In this document: positions 1 to 5,518 of the stretch, in pieces | Layout of the letters: each line of letters begins with the position of its first letter | Position numbering within the stretch: the stretch's first letter is position 1 | NCBI GenBank assembly: GCA_002493625.1 | Contig: DKZK01000014.1 | Span: 4,305 to 10,844 of the forward strand | Reading direction: 5' to 3' | From: Lachnospiraceae bacterium UBA7076 | GTDB taxonomy: Bacteria; Bacillota; Clostridia; Lachnospirales; Lachnospiraceae | Length of the DNA: 6,540 bases | Made by a program: the position numbers and the translations under genes | Notes under the pieces: generated by a model | Told to the model about the DNA's origin: nothing | What the model saw: the letters and a program-made list of their open reading frames with translations, nothing else | Database searches by the model: none

Positions 1-67
1 ACACGTTTTTTGCATGAACGACACTTTTATTCAAAGTAAACTAAAAATATCAGCAGCTTAATGCATA

Positions 68-279
68 TTACGGACGTATAAACTCATATTCCTCTCCGAA
101 ATATTTCTTGTACAAGCCCTTCCAATACCCGTCAAAGCCCGGAAATACTTCATAAACTCCTTTGCCGTTACATATTCTTTTGTAACAGATTACACCCATA
201 TAATATCGGGATCATGTCCCATCTCACATCCGGCAAGTAAAAGCATACACGCCATCACCAAAATTATATACTTTTTCAT
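68..279 (-). pseudogene. small lipoprotein gene broken by a frameshift
   Basis: The ATG at 279-277 follows a very strong ribosome binding site, GGAGGGGG, five or fewer bases upstream. The first frame encodes 29 residues: a lysine-charged start (MKKY), a hydrophobic stretch and the lipobox LLAGC with Cys18, so a type II signal peptide and lipidation at the membrane are expected. It stops at 192-190. The next frame is open from 211 to the TAA at 70-68 and reads like real protein, rich in aromatic and charged residues (for example GFDGYWKGLYKKYFGEEYEF). Joining the frames between 212 and 192 needs only one missing base near the Asp-Pro-Asp codons and would give a lipoprotein of about 70 aa. I do not recognise the family. 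The break could be a true mutation or a sequencing error. Translation of only the 29-aa peptide remains possible. Confidence 0.55.
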
Positions 280-435
280 ATCCCCCTCCAAATGCATAGA
301 TTATGTATCAATACATAATTGTCATTACCTCCAATAAAGCCTTTCGTTTAATTATCTTCGTTACAATCTTTTCACGCAGCTGAAAGGCGCATCTCAAATT
401 CTATAGAAAAGAAAATTTAAAATAAATAAAAAACA
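280..435. other. intergenic stretch between terminator and lipoprotein gene
   Basis: AT-rich DNA with no ORF I would support on either strand. It holds the 20-bp palindrome at 300-319 and the AT-rich tail (412-435) that serves as the U-tract of the adjacent ligase terminator on the minus strand. The lipoprotein promoter must lie here, but I cannot place it with confidence. Confidence 0.5.
300..319. repeat. 20-bp palindrome upstream of the lipoprotein gene
   Basis: Nine-base arms ATTATGTAT and ATACATAAT are perfectly complementary and separated by CA. The centre lies about 30 bp before the lipoprotein start codon. On the minus strand the inner part contains CATAAT, a possible -10 hexamer, but no good -35 is spaced from it. 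The size and symmetry fit an operator for a dimeric regulator. Equally, it could be a chance AT-rich palindrome. Confidence 0.35.
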
Positions 436-461
436 GGAACTGTTTGTCGCCAAACAGTTCC
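415..461 (-). terminator. intrinsic terminator of the acyl-CoA ligase gene
   Basis: GGAACTGTTTG (436-446) and CAAACAGTTCC (451-461) form a perfect 11-bp stem with a four-base loop. Read on the minus strand, the stem is followed by CTGTTTTTTATTTATTTT, a proper U-rich tail. It lies 56 bp after the ligase stop codon. On the plus strand no T-run follows, so it acts in the minus direction. Confidence 0.9.
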
Positions 462-516
462 ATTATATGCTATATCATAATCCACTTTTGGCAAGGTTGG
501 ATTGCGAATAATCCTT

Positions 517-2151
517 TTACGCCATATTTTCCTTTGCCACAAGCTGGTCTGCCCCATAAATCTTGCGGAGCTTCGGCTTTTCTATCTTACCTGTTGCATT
601 TCTCGGAATTTCACTGAAAATAATTTCCTTCGGGCGCTTGTATCTTGGAAGCCCAAGACAAAACTCCTCAATTTCCTCAGCGGTACACTCAAAGCCCTCC
701 TTAATCTCTATGACAGCTGCGGTCTTTTCGCCAAGCCGTCTGTCAGGCAGTCCTATAACCGCAACATCCTTGACCTTGTCATTTTTTCTTATGAAATCCT
801 CTATCTGGACAGGGTAAATGTTTTCGCCTCCGCTTACGATAACGTCCTTTTTCCTGTCAACAAGGAAGTAAAAGCCGTCCTCGTCCTGCATTGCCATATC
901 GCCCGTATAAAGCCAGCCGTCCTTTATAGTTTCGGCAGTTGCCTCCTCGTTGCGGTAATAACAGGTCATGACGCCGGGACCCTTTACACAGAGCTCGCCA
1001 ACATCTCCCTGCTTCACAACATTTCCATTTTCATCAACAATCTTACATTCCCAACGATAACCCGGAACGCCGATTGCTCCAACCTTATGTATGTTTTCCA
1101 TTCCCAGATGCACACAGCCCGGACCCGTTGACTCTGAAAGTCCGTAGTTTGTATCATAGTCATGGTGCGGAAAATATTCCTTCCAGCGCTTGATAAGCGA
1201 AGGCGGAACCGGCTGTGCGCCTATATGCATAAGCCTCCACTGGTCAAGCTTGTAGTCCGAAAGCTTTATATCCCCTCTGTCAAGGGCGTCAAGTATGTCC
1301 TGCGCCCAAGGCACAAGAAGCCACACAAGCGTACACTGCTCCCTGGATATTGCGTCCAGAATTGTCTCCGGCTTCGTTCCCTTAAGAAGTACCGCCTTGC
1401 TTCCTGCCACAAGGCTTCCCATCCAATGGAACTTTGCACCTGTATGATATAAAGGCGGTATGCAGAGGAAATTATCCTCCCGTCCTGTTGCATGGTGCTT
1501 CTGCTCCATCTCCGCCGCCTGTATGAGACTTTGATGCTTATGTAAAATAGCCTTTGGAAATCCCGTTGTTCCTGATGAAAAATAAATTGCGCCGTAATCC
1601 TCCTCTGTAAGCGTAATGTCAGGCGTCTGGCTTGAGCAGTCGGCAACGAGTTCATGGTAGCTTTCCGCAAAGCTCGGACAGTTATCACCCACATAAATAA
1701 GAAGTCTTCCCTTGCAGAGTCTTTCCGCATTGATTTCTATACGTCCGATAAATGCAGGTCCGAACACAATCATATCCACCTCTGCAAGCTCTGCGCAGTA
1801 AAGAATTTCCTCCGCATCATATCGGAAATTAAACGGTACCGCTATAGCCCCCGTCTTTAACACTCCAAAATAAATAGGCAGCCATTCCAGACAGTTGTAT
1901 AACAGAATTGCGACCTTATCGCCCTTCTTTATTCCTCTGCCAATCAGCATATTTGCAAAACGATTTGCCTTCTCATTAAATACGCTCCACGTAATTTCAT
2001 GGCGGTATGGCTGAAATCGGTCAGGCTCAACAAGCTCAAATTCCTTCCATGTAATTCTTCTGGTATCCTCCTCCTCAGGATTCAGCTCCACAAGGGCAAC
2101 CTCGTCACCATATAATTTAGCGTTTCTTTCCAAAAGCTCTGTAACAACCAT
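517..2151 (-). CDS. acyl-CoA ligase (class I adenylate-forming enzyme)
   Basis: It activates a carboxylic acid with ATP to an acyl-adenylate and transfers it to CoA. It is cytosolic or loosely membrane associated. At 544 aa it has full family length. The large N-terminal domain carries the phosphate-binding loop YFSSGTTGFPKA (190-201) and the adenine/substrate motif NYGLSESTG (335-343). GWLYTGD (412-418) contains the ATP-ribose Asp418. The hinge is DRKKDVIVSGGENIYP (432-447). The C-terminal lid ends in PRNATGKIEKPKLR (516-529), with Lys522 in the position of the catalytic lysine of adenylation. Residues 33-58 hold two ITW segments separated by a charged stretch before the common core; I recall this from clostridial homologues, so it is probably not an error. 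AGGAGA at 2163-2158 supports the start. The gene is alone between its own promoter and terminator. Substrate (medium or long fatty acid, or aromatic acid) cannot be told from sequence. Confidence 0.93.
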   Translation of the reverse strand: MVVTELLERNAKLYGDEVALVELNPEEEDTRRITWKEFELVEPDRFQPYRHEITWSVFNEKANRFANMLIGRGIKKGDKVAILLYNCLEWLPIYFGVLKTGAIAVPFNFRYDAEEILYCAELAEVDMIVFGPAFIGRIEINAERLCKGRLLIYVGDNCPSFAESYHELVADCSSQTPDITLTEEDYGAIYFSSGTTGFPKAILHKHQSLIQAAEMEQKHHATGREDNFLCIPPLYHTGAKFHWMGSLVAGSKAVLLKGTKPETILDAISREQCTLVWLLVPWAQDILDALDRGDIKLSDYKLDQWRLMHIGAQPVPPSLIKRWKEYFPHHDYDTNYGLSESTGPGCVHLGMENIHKVGAIGVPGYRWECKIVDENGNVVKQGDVGELCVKGPGVMTCYYRNEEATAETIKDGWLYTGDMAMQDEDGFYFLVDRKKDVIVSGGENIYPVQIEDFIRKNDKVKDVAVIGLPDRRLGEKTAAVIEIKEGFECTAEEIEEFCLGLPRYKRPKEIIFSEIPRNATGKIEKPKLRKIYGADQLVAKENMA

Positions 2152-2220
2152 AATCTATCTCCTATGCTTTTCAAAGTTTTCTTTTGCACTTTACACTTTT
2201 AAAACTGTGCAGTTATATAT

Positions 2221-2249
2221 ATTTTAAAATATAATAGGTCTGTTTACAA
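2221..2249 (-). promoter_or_regulatory. candidate promoter of the acyl-CoA ligase gene
   Basis: On the minus strand TTGTAA (2249-2244) and TAAAAT (2226-2221) are separated by exactly 17 bases. The predicted start point lies near 2214, giving a 5' leader of about 60 nt. The -35 matches consensus at four of six bases and the -10 at five of six. It is embedded in or at the edge of the decayed helicase sequence, so the match could be fortuitous in AT-rich DNA. Confidence 0.4.
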
Positions 2250-2254
2250 GTGAA

Positions 2255-2449
2255 TTTTGAAATATTATTCTGAAGTTTTCACACCCTCACGAATTGAACA
2301 GACAGCACTATAATGATAAACTTGCTCCAACCGTATTTGAGGTTCAGCTCATACATCGTTTTAATATAAACATAGGTTTTACTCATACTGATTTTCATTT
2401 CAATATCAAGGTTGCAATACTCCAAGTCTTTGACGAGATTTCTTATTGT
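2255..2449 (-). pseudogene. remnant of type III restriction Res/helicase subunit
   Basis: The minus-strand frame 2449-2282 is open for 56 codons between stops and has no credible start. It encodes LDIEM (2410-2396), a ruined Walker A, then KTYVYIKTMYELNLKYGWSK and FIIIV. This matches what I know of type III restriction Res subunits and related SF2 helicases, where LDIEMETGTGKTYVYIKT is followed by a YGWSKFIIVVPS segment. Here ETGTGKT has become KISMSKT (2395-2375) and VPS has become VLS. A one-base loss after 2297 shifts the frame: read one frame over, the DNA gives IREGV, the next conserved piece. A stop codon (TAA) and TATTTC follow within about 25 bases. Only about 60 of roughly 900 or more residues remain, so the gene cannot function. 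The YhcG remnant lies just upstream in the same direction. Confidence 0.72.
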
Positions 2450-2511
2450 TTAAGATTTTCTTTCTTGTAAGCCTACAAGTGTTTCTTGTTAGATCAATTA
2501 CATCTATGCTG

Positions 2512-2879
2512 CTATTCACCCCGTTGCTCTAACTGTTCTTTTGCTTTAAAAATCGCCAACAACAACTTTTTTCCAACAGTTCTTCAGGCGGCATCTTAGT
2601 CAAATACTGTGCCACATGTATGCTGGCATTATCAATATCCATAAATTCTATTGTTTCCTGCGATTTTTCTGCACACAATATCAGTGCAACCGGCTTTTCC
2701 CCGCCATCTGTCCGTTCATACTTTTCAAGCCGCCGAAGATATAATTTAACCTGTCCTTTATCCTGCCTATATAAAAGAAAAGATCCGACAAACGGCGATT
2801 GCTCATTCATCGGCTTTGCGTCTAAAGTATCTGGCTCTTTGATGACGATTACTTGTAAACTGTTTACTTCAATCAACAT
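2512..2879 (-). pseudogene. C-terminal remnant of a YhcG-like (DUF1016) PDDEXK nuclease
   Basis: The present frame runs 2879-2529 (116 codons). Residues 40-104 contain DKGQVKLYLRRLEKYE, EKPVALILCAEKS, a divergent middle, and IHVAQYLTKMPPEELLEK, which fits the end of the YhcG/DUF1016 nuclease domain: the GQ helix after the active site, the LILC strand and the VAEYLT..LP tail. Family members are usually over 300 aa, and the catalytic D..E-x-K part should precede residue 40; it is missing. Residues 1-39 resemble nothing I recognise, and no Shine-Dalgarno supports the ATG at 2879. After Glu-Lys the frame goes astray in an A6 run (2572-2567). Adding one A restores KLLLAIFKAKEQLEQRGE and a stop at 2514-2512, a typical ending for the family. 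Intact relatives cleave DNA in or near restriction-modification loci. Confidence 0.7.
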
Positions 2880-2974
2880 TTCCCACTTGCACTTCGGTCA
2901 ATAGAGAGGATATTTTTTCAAAACCGTATCTTCTCTAATTTTGTCACGAGTTTTGCTGCCACAGATAGAACTGC

Positions 2975-3583
2975 TCATCCATTTTCTTTTCTATCTGCTC
3001 CAATTGATGGTTTAACGCATTCTTCAATGACCGTTGCTATAACTTCAACCGAATCCAAACAATCATGATTCAGCCATTCCTTTATAATACCAGCAATTCC
3101 CTCTATGTAGTACACAATATAATATTGTTGAATTTTGTCTGGTACTCCAAATTTTTTCAAAATCGGTTCAAGAATATATTTTTTTAAATTCTCATAGCGA
3201 ATATTTGCCTGCATATTATTTGGATTTCTAAATGCTGCACGATAAACTTTTCTATTGTCACTTATAAATCGAAGATATGGTCTCAAGTAATCTTGTGTAA
3301 TCAAAATAAGCTCATTTAACTCATTACCATTTATCTTATCCCAAATATCCTTTGTATCTTGTGAAAAATAAGACAGAAAGTGTGTGTCAACACTTTCCAT
3401 TGCTTCATTTAGTAAATCTGTAATCGTTTCGTAATGCAGATAAAATGTTGACCTATTCACTCCAGCCATTTCACAAATTTCTTTTACCGTAATGTACTCC
3501 AAATCTTTCACTTCTAATAAAGCAATCAATGCATTATCCATAGCGAGAGCGGTATTGAAGTATTTACTTTCAGATTTGTTCAT
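2975..3583 (-). CDS. TetR/AcrR-family transcriptional regulator
   Basis: A 202-aa DNA-binding repressor-type protein. The N-terminal helix-turn-helix spans about residues 31-58, with ITVKEICEMAGVNRSTFYLH followed by YETITDLL, the classic TetR signature. The C-terminal ligand/dimer domain resembles the Firmicutes TetR_C_7 type: YYIEGIAGIIKEWLNHD (158-174) followed by a VEVIATVIEECV helix. The start at 3583 has GAGGG about 10 bases upstream, a moderate site. The gene begins 25 bp after the stop of the two-TM membrane protein and has no promoter of its own that I can see, so the two are probably co-transcribed. The likely targets are its own operon and perhaps an exporter. The ligand is unknown. 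No clear intrinsic terminator follows. Confidence 0.9.
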   Translation of the reverse strand: MNKSESKYFNTALAMDNALIALLEVKDLEYITVKEICEMAGVNRSTFYLHYETITDLLNEAMESVDTHFLSYFSQDTKDIWDKINGNELNELILITQDYLRPYLRFISDNRKVYRAAFRNPNNMQANIRYENLKKYILEPILKKFGVPDKIQQYYIVYYIEGIAGIIKEWLNHDCLDSVEVIATVIEECVKPSIGADRKENG

Positions 3584-3608
3584 ATGCTACCGCCCTCTGC
3601 TTTCCTTG

Positions 3609-3968
3609 TTATTCTGCTTGTTCACTGATTTCTTTTGCAAGCTGCATAATTTCAAATGCATACTGCTTTTTGCCGTTTTCAAGTAGTTTTTTGTAAATCG
3701 GATAATTGACGCTAATACCAACAGTACCAATAACGCCTACAATGATACCAACGACCATCATAAAGCTGCTTCCCTCCCCGATTACTTTCATAGACAGGCA
3801 CATCCCTACCCCAAGCACAAGTGCCATAATTGTCCCGAACGTATAAGTAAAGATATTTGCTCTGCTTTTTGCCTTTCTATCCAGTTTTTTCAAAGCAACA
3901 ACTTTAGACGTGTTCTTTAGTGCGTATTCGTTGGCAATTGCTTCTGCATAAATTTTGTCTGTGTTCAT
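3609..3968 (-). CDS. two-TM membrane protein of unknown function
   Basis: A 119-aa protein with an N-terminal cytoplasmic-looking segment rich in Lys and Arg (about 22-37), two hydrophobic helices (about 39-60 and 67-88) joined by a short Lys/Glu-containing turn, and a C-terminal amphipathic tail (about 92-119, with KKLLENGKKQYAFEIMQL). Both ends are predicted inside the cell. I recall similar small proteins beside TetR regulators in clostridia, but I know no assigned function. AAAGGAG seven bases before the ATG is a strong ribosome binding site and fixes the start. It is the first gene of an apparent two-gene unit with the TetR regulator, so it is the most direct candidate target of that regulator. 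Confidence 0.85.
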   Translation of the reverse strand: MNTDKIYAEAIANEYALKNTSKVVALKKLDRKAKSRANIFTYTFGTIMALVLGVGMCLSMKVIGEGSSFMMVVGIIVGVIGTVGISVNYPIYKKLLENGKKQYAFEIMQLAKEISEQAE

Positions 3969-3994
3969 AATAGTTTCTCCTTTGGAATTATATT

Positions 3995-4198
3995 TCAGCC
4001 GTAGCTGTTAATACAATTATAGAGAGATAATTCATAAAACCGAACAACACAGTTTGGCTTTCGTGTCGATTTCAAATTTTCAGCGCAAGATATAGCTTCT
4101 AATTTTGTTTTGATGACATTTTCCCCATCGAGCAGATTGCTGTTAATATCAAATACACTTTTCCCCCCTCGAATAAGTCTTAGGGTGTCTCCTGACAT
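3995..4198 (-). CDS. doubtful 67-aa ORF, unknown
   Basis: An open frame of 67 codons with mixed composition, for example IRGGKSVFDINSNLL and LEAISCAENLKSTRKPN. No transmembrane segment, repeat or motif I recognise is present. The ATG at 4198 lacks a Shine-Dalgarno, and the 3' end runs through the predicted promoter of the next gene, both arguing against a functional gene. It could be the tail of a decayed gene, since it lies near other remnants. It is also the only content I see between the antiporter end and the membrane protein start. Confidence 0.22.
   Translation of the reverse strand: MSGDTLRLIRGGKSVFDINSNLLDGENVIKTKLEAISCAENLKSTRKPNCVVRFYELSLYNCINSYG
4015..4032 (-). promoter_or_regulatory. 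candidate -10 box and operator of the membrane protein/TetR operon
   Basis: A perfect TATAAT on the minus strand (4021-4016) lies 48 bp before the membrane protein ATG. It falls in an inverted repeat with six-base arms AATTAT and ATAATT around AGAGAG (4015-4032). That size and position suit a TetR dimer blocking RNA polymerase. No good -35 exists at 17 bp (TTCGGT at best). A second TATAAT (3993-3988 region) lies nearer the ribosome binding site. Assignment to this regulator is inference from proximity. Confidence 0.4.
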
Positions 4199-4237
4199 TC
4201 AAAATACAAATGTGCCGTTAAAAGGAAACAGCCCCCA

Positions 4238-5167
4238 TTATATCAGATACATAAAATATGCCCCGTAACAGACAAGCATTATAATACCCGTCACTCTGCC
4301 AAGCTCCTTTTTCCTGAGCACCCCAAGCAAAAGCAAAATCCCGGCGGCAATTGCAATGGTCGTATCAATGATAAAGTTTTCCGCAAATACAACAGGCGTT
4401 ATAAGCGACGTTGTTCCAACAACAAATAAAATATTAAATATATTGCTTCCCACTATGTTTCCTATGGCAATATCCGCCTTGCCCTTTCTTGCCGCCGCAA
4501 CGGAGGTAACCAGCTCCGGCAGGGAGGTTCCAAGCGCAACAATCGTAAGACCTATAAATCTTTCGCTTATTCCCACTGCCTTAGCGATTGCGGAGGCTCC
4601 GTCAACCGATAAATCGCTTCCGAAAACAATCATAAAAAGACCAAGCAAAATGAAAAGTATCAGCTTCCACAAAGGCTTTTCTTCTTGTTTATCGTCAGTC
4701 TCCTCCTTATTTCTTTTTGCCATGACAAACAGATACGTAAGGTATAAAATAAACAATGCCCACAGCAAAATGCCCTCAAAAAATGTTATATTGCCGCCAG
4801 TATACCCGAACAAAAGCAGCACTGCGGTGATTGCAATCATAAAGGGCAATTCGTATTTCACGGTGGAAGCTGCAACCCTGACAGAAATTATTGCGGAGGT
4901 AATTCCGAGAATAACAAGAATGTTCAGAATATTGCTCCCCACAATATTTCCGATTGTAATTTCCGCATTTCCTTTCAGCGCTGCGGATATGCTCACGGCA
5001 GCCTCAGGCGCGCTTGTTCCCATTGCAACAATCGTAAGCCCGATTACAAGCTGCGGAATACCAAGCCTTGCAGCAATTCCAGACGCGCCGTCAACAAATA
5101 AATCCGCGCCCTTAATCAGAAGCGCAAAGCCAACAGCCATTAAACAGATTTGAAATAAAATTTCCAT
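4238..5167 (-). CDS. CaCA-superfamily cation antiporter (YrbG-like)
   Basis: A 309-aa inner-membrane antiporter of the Ca2+/cation family, about ten TM helices in two inverted halves. The alpha-1 repeat has GLTIVAMGTSAPE (43-55) and GNIVGSN (73-79). The alpha-2 repeat has GLTIVALGTSLPE (206-218) and GNIVGSN (236-242). Glu55 and Glu218 are the expected ion-binding acidic residues. The two halves are joined by a charged cytoplasmic loop (about 151-167, KRNKEETDDKQEEK). Full length for prokaryotic members. AGAGGTG (5179-5173), five bases upstream, fixes the start. The family exchanges Na+ or H+ for Ca2+ or other divalent ions. The yybP-ykoY-type riboswitch in its leader suggests induction by Mn2+, so Mn2+ (or mixed Mn2+/Ca2+) export is the likely role. 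The gene appears monocistronic and no obvious terminator follows. Confidence 0.93.
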   Translation of the reverse strand: MEILFQICLMAVGFALLIKGADLFVDGASGIAARLGIPQLVIGLTIVAMGTSAPEAAVSISAALKGNAEITIGNIVGSNILNILVILGITSAIISVRVAASTVKYELPFMIAITAVLLLFGYTGGNITFFEGILLWALFILYLTYLFVMAKRNKEETDDKQEEKPLWKLILFILLGLFMIVFGSDLSVDGASAIAKAVGISERFIGLTIVALGTSLPELVTSVAAARKGKADIAIGNIVGSNIFNILFVVGTTSLITPVVFAENFIIDTTIAIAAGILLLLGVLRKKELGRVTGIIMLVCYGAYFMYLI

Positions 5168-5190
5168 AAATACACCTCTTTCTTTTTTTA

Positions 5191-5218
5191 GAACAAAGTG
5201 CCTTTGGCACTGTTGTTC
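5191..5218. repeat. leader hairpin 1 (GAACAA...TTGTTC)
   Basis: GAACAA-AGTGCC and GGCACT-G-TTGTTC form a 12-bp stem with one bulged G and a three-base loop (TTT). It ends 12 bases before the antiporter ribosome binding site and does not cover it. It is part of a tight row of three hairpins and may be one end of a small dispersed palindromic repeat. Confidence 0.65.
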
Positions 5219-5226
5219 GCATCTTA

Positions 5227-5248
5227 GCAGGGTTCGTCAGAACCTTGC
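5227..5248. repeat. leader hairpin 2 (GCAGGGTTC/GAACCTTGC)
   Basis: A nine-base-pair stem around a four-base loop. The one non-Watson-Crick position is a wobble or mismatch depending on the strand. It is separated from hairpin 3 by a single base. Confidence 0.55.
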
Positions 5249-5249
5249 C

Positions 5250-5278
5250 TATAGGAAATTTCTTCGAAATTTCCTATA
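5250..5278. repeat. leader hairpin 3, perfect 13-bp palindrome
   Basis: TATAGGAAATTTC and GAAATTTCCTATA pair perfectly over 13 bp with loop TTC. It lies directly after the riboswitch terminator tail on the minus-strand transcript. With hairpins 1 and 2 it fills nearly all of the space between expression platform and gene, which is unusual for a simple leader and suggests an inserted element. Confidence 0.65.
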
Positions 5279-5289
5279 AAGAACAAAAT

Positions 5290-5337
5290 TGGCGAGACTT
5301 TTGGCGTATCAAAAATAATACACCAAAAGTCTCGCCA
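5290..5337 (-). terminator. riboswitch expression-platform terminator
   Basis: On the minus-strand RNA bases 5337-5318 pair with 5309-5290 in a 20-bp stem containing one G-U, with an eight-base loop, followed by AUUUUGUUCUUU. Its 5' arm (GGCGAGACUUUUGG) is the same stretch as the 3' strand of the aptamer's P1/P2 (5336-5325), so aptamer and terminator cannot form together. This predicts that ligand binding prevents termination, an ON switch. Confidence 0.8.
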
Positions 5338-5418
5338 CTTAGTCACATACCGGATTTAACATAATTAAATCGTACTGACGATATGCAAGCATATAAAATA
5401 TGCCGGCTACTCCCTTTT
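5325..5418 (-). promoter_or_regulatory. yybP-ykoY family (Mn2+) riboswitch aptamer
   Basis: The minus-strand RNA contains the two hallmark segments of the class, GGGAGUAGC (5414-5406) and GGCGAGACUUU (5336-5326). P1 pairs AAAAG (5418-5414) with CUUUU (5329-5325). GCC (5407-5405) pairs with GGC (5336-5334), enclosing the conserved GGAGUA/GAGA internal loop. Next is hairpin GCAUAU-UUU-AUAUGC (5403-5389). The long arm follows: CAUAUC (5385-5380) with GGUAUG (5351-5346), the conserved loop GUCAGUACG and CC, and a capping hairpin AUUUAA/UUAAAU (5370-5354). Known members sense Mn2+ and control Mn2+ efflux and other cation transporters. It lies upstream of a CaCA antiporter, which fits. The class call is from memory of its consensus and fold; no covariance search was run. 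Confidence 0.85.
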
Positions 5419-5444
5419 GTTCTTTGGAATCTTATATTAAGGTC

Positions 5445-5473
5445 ATACTACCAAATTTTTTCTTATGAATCAA
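5445..5473 (-). promoter_or_regulatory. candidate promoter of the riboswitch-antiporter transcript
   Basis: On the minus strand TTGATT (5473-5468) and TAGTAT (5450-5445) are exactly 17 bases apart. Each matches consensus at four of six bases. The predicted start near 5438 is about 20 nt before the first aptamer base, which is the layout expected. It lies in the 45-bp gap after the ABC permease stop, where I see no intrinsic terminator, so read-through from the exporter genes may add to expression. Confidence 0.55.
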
Positions 5474-5518
5474 GTAAAATTTATTATTTTTAATTCTGCT
5501 TGACTTTTTATTTTCAGG

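Noticed and set aside
502..1131. Long open frame on the plus strand
   Set aside because: Fully antisense to the acyl-CoA ligase, Cys- and Leu-rich with no motif and no ribosome binding site; a shadow of the real gene.
1266..1730. 154-codon minus-strand open frame
   Set aside because: Lies inside the ligase gene in another frame, with Arg-rich shadow composition, while the ligase motifs run uninterrupted through the region.
2476..2491. Small inverted repeat CTTGTA/TACAAG between the two defence remnants
   Set aside because: Only six-base arms in AT-rich decayed DNA, without a T-run; too weak to call a terminator or an insertion-sequence end.
2902..2937. Hairpin TAGAGAGGATA/TATCTTCTCTA as a terminator for the TetR operon
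   Set aside because: The stem has 11 bp with one wobble and a 14-base loop, but on the minus strand no U-run follows. It may be chance or an unrelated structure.
4356..5153. 265-codon open frame on the plus strand
   Set aside because: Exactly antisense to the antiporter. Its hydrophobic, Ser/Thr/Pro-rich composition mirrors the membrane protein's codons; no Shine-Dalgarno and no family resemblance.
5191..5337. CRISPR-like or tandem repeat array
   Set aside because: The hairpins differ from each other in sequence and spacing; there is no repeated unit with spacers.
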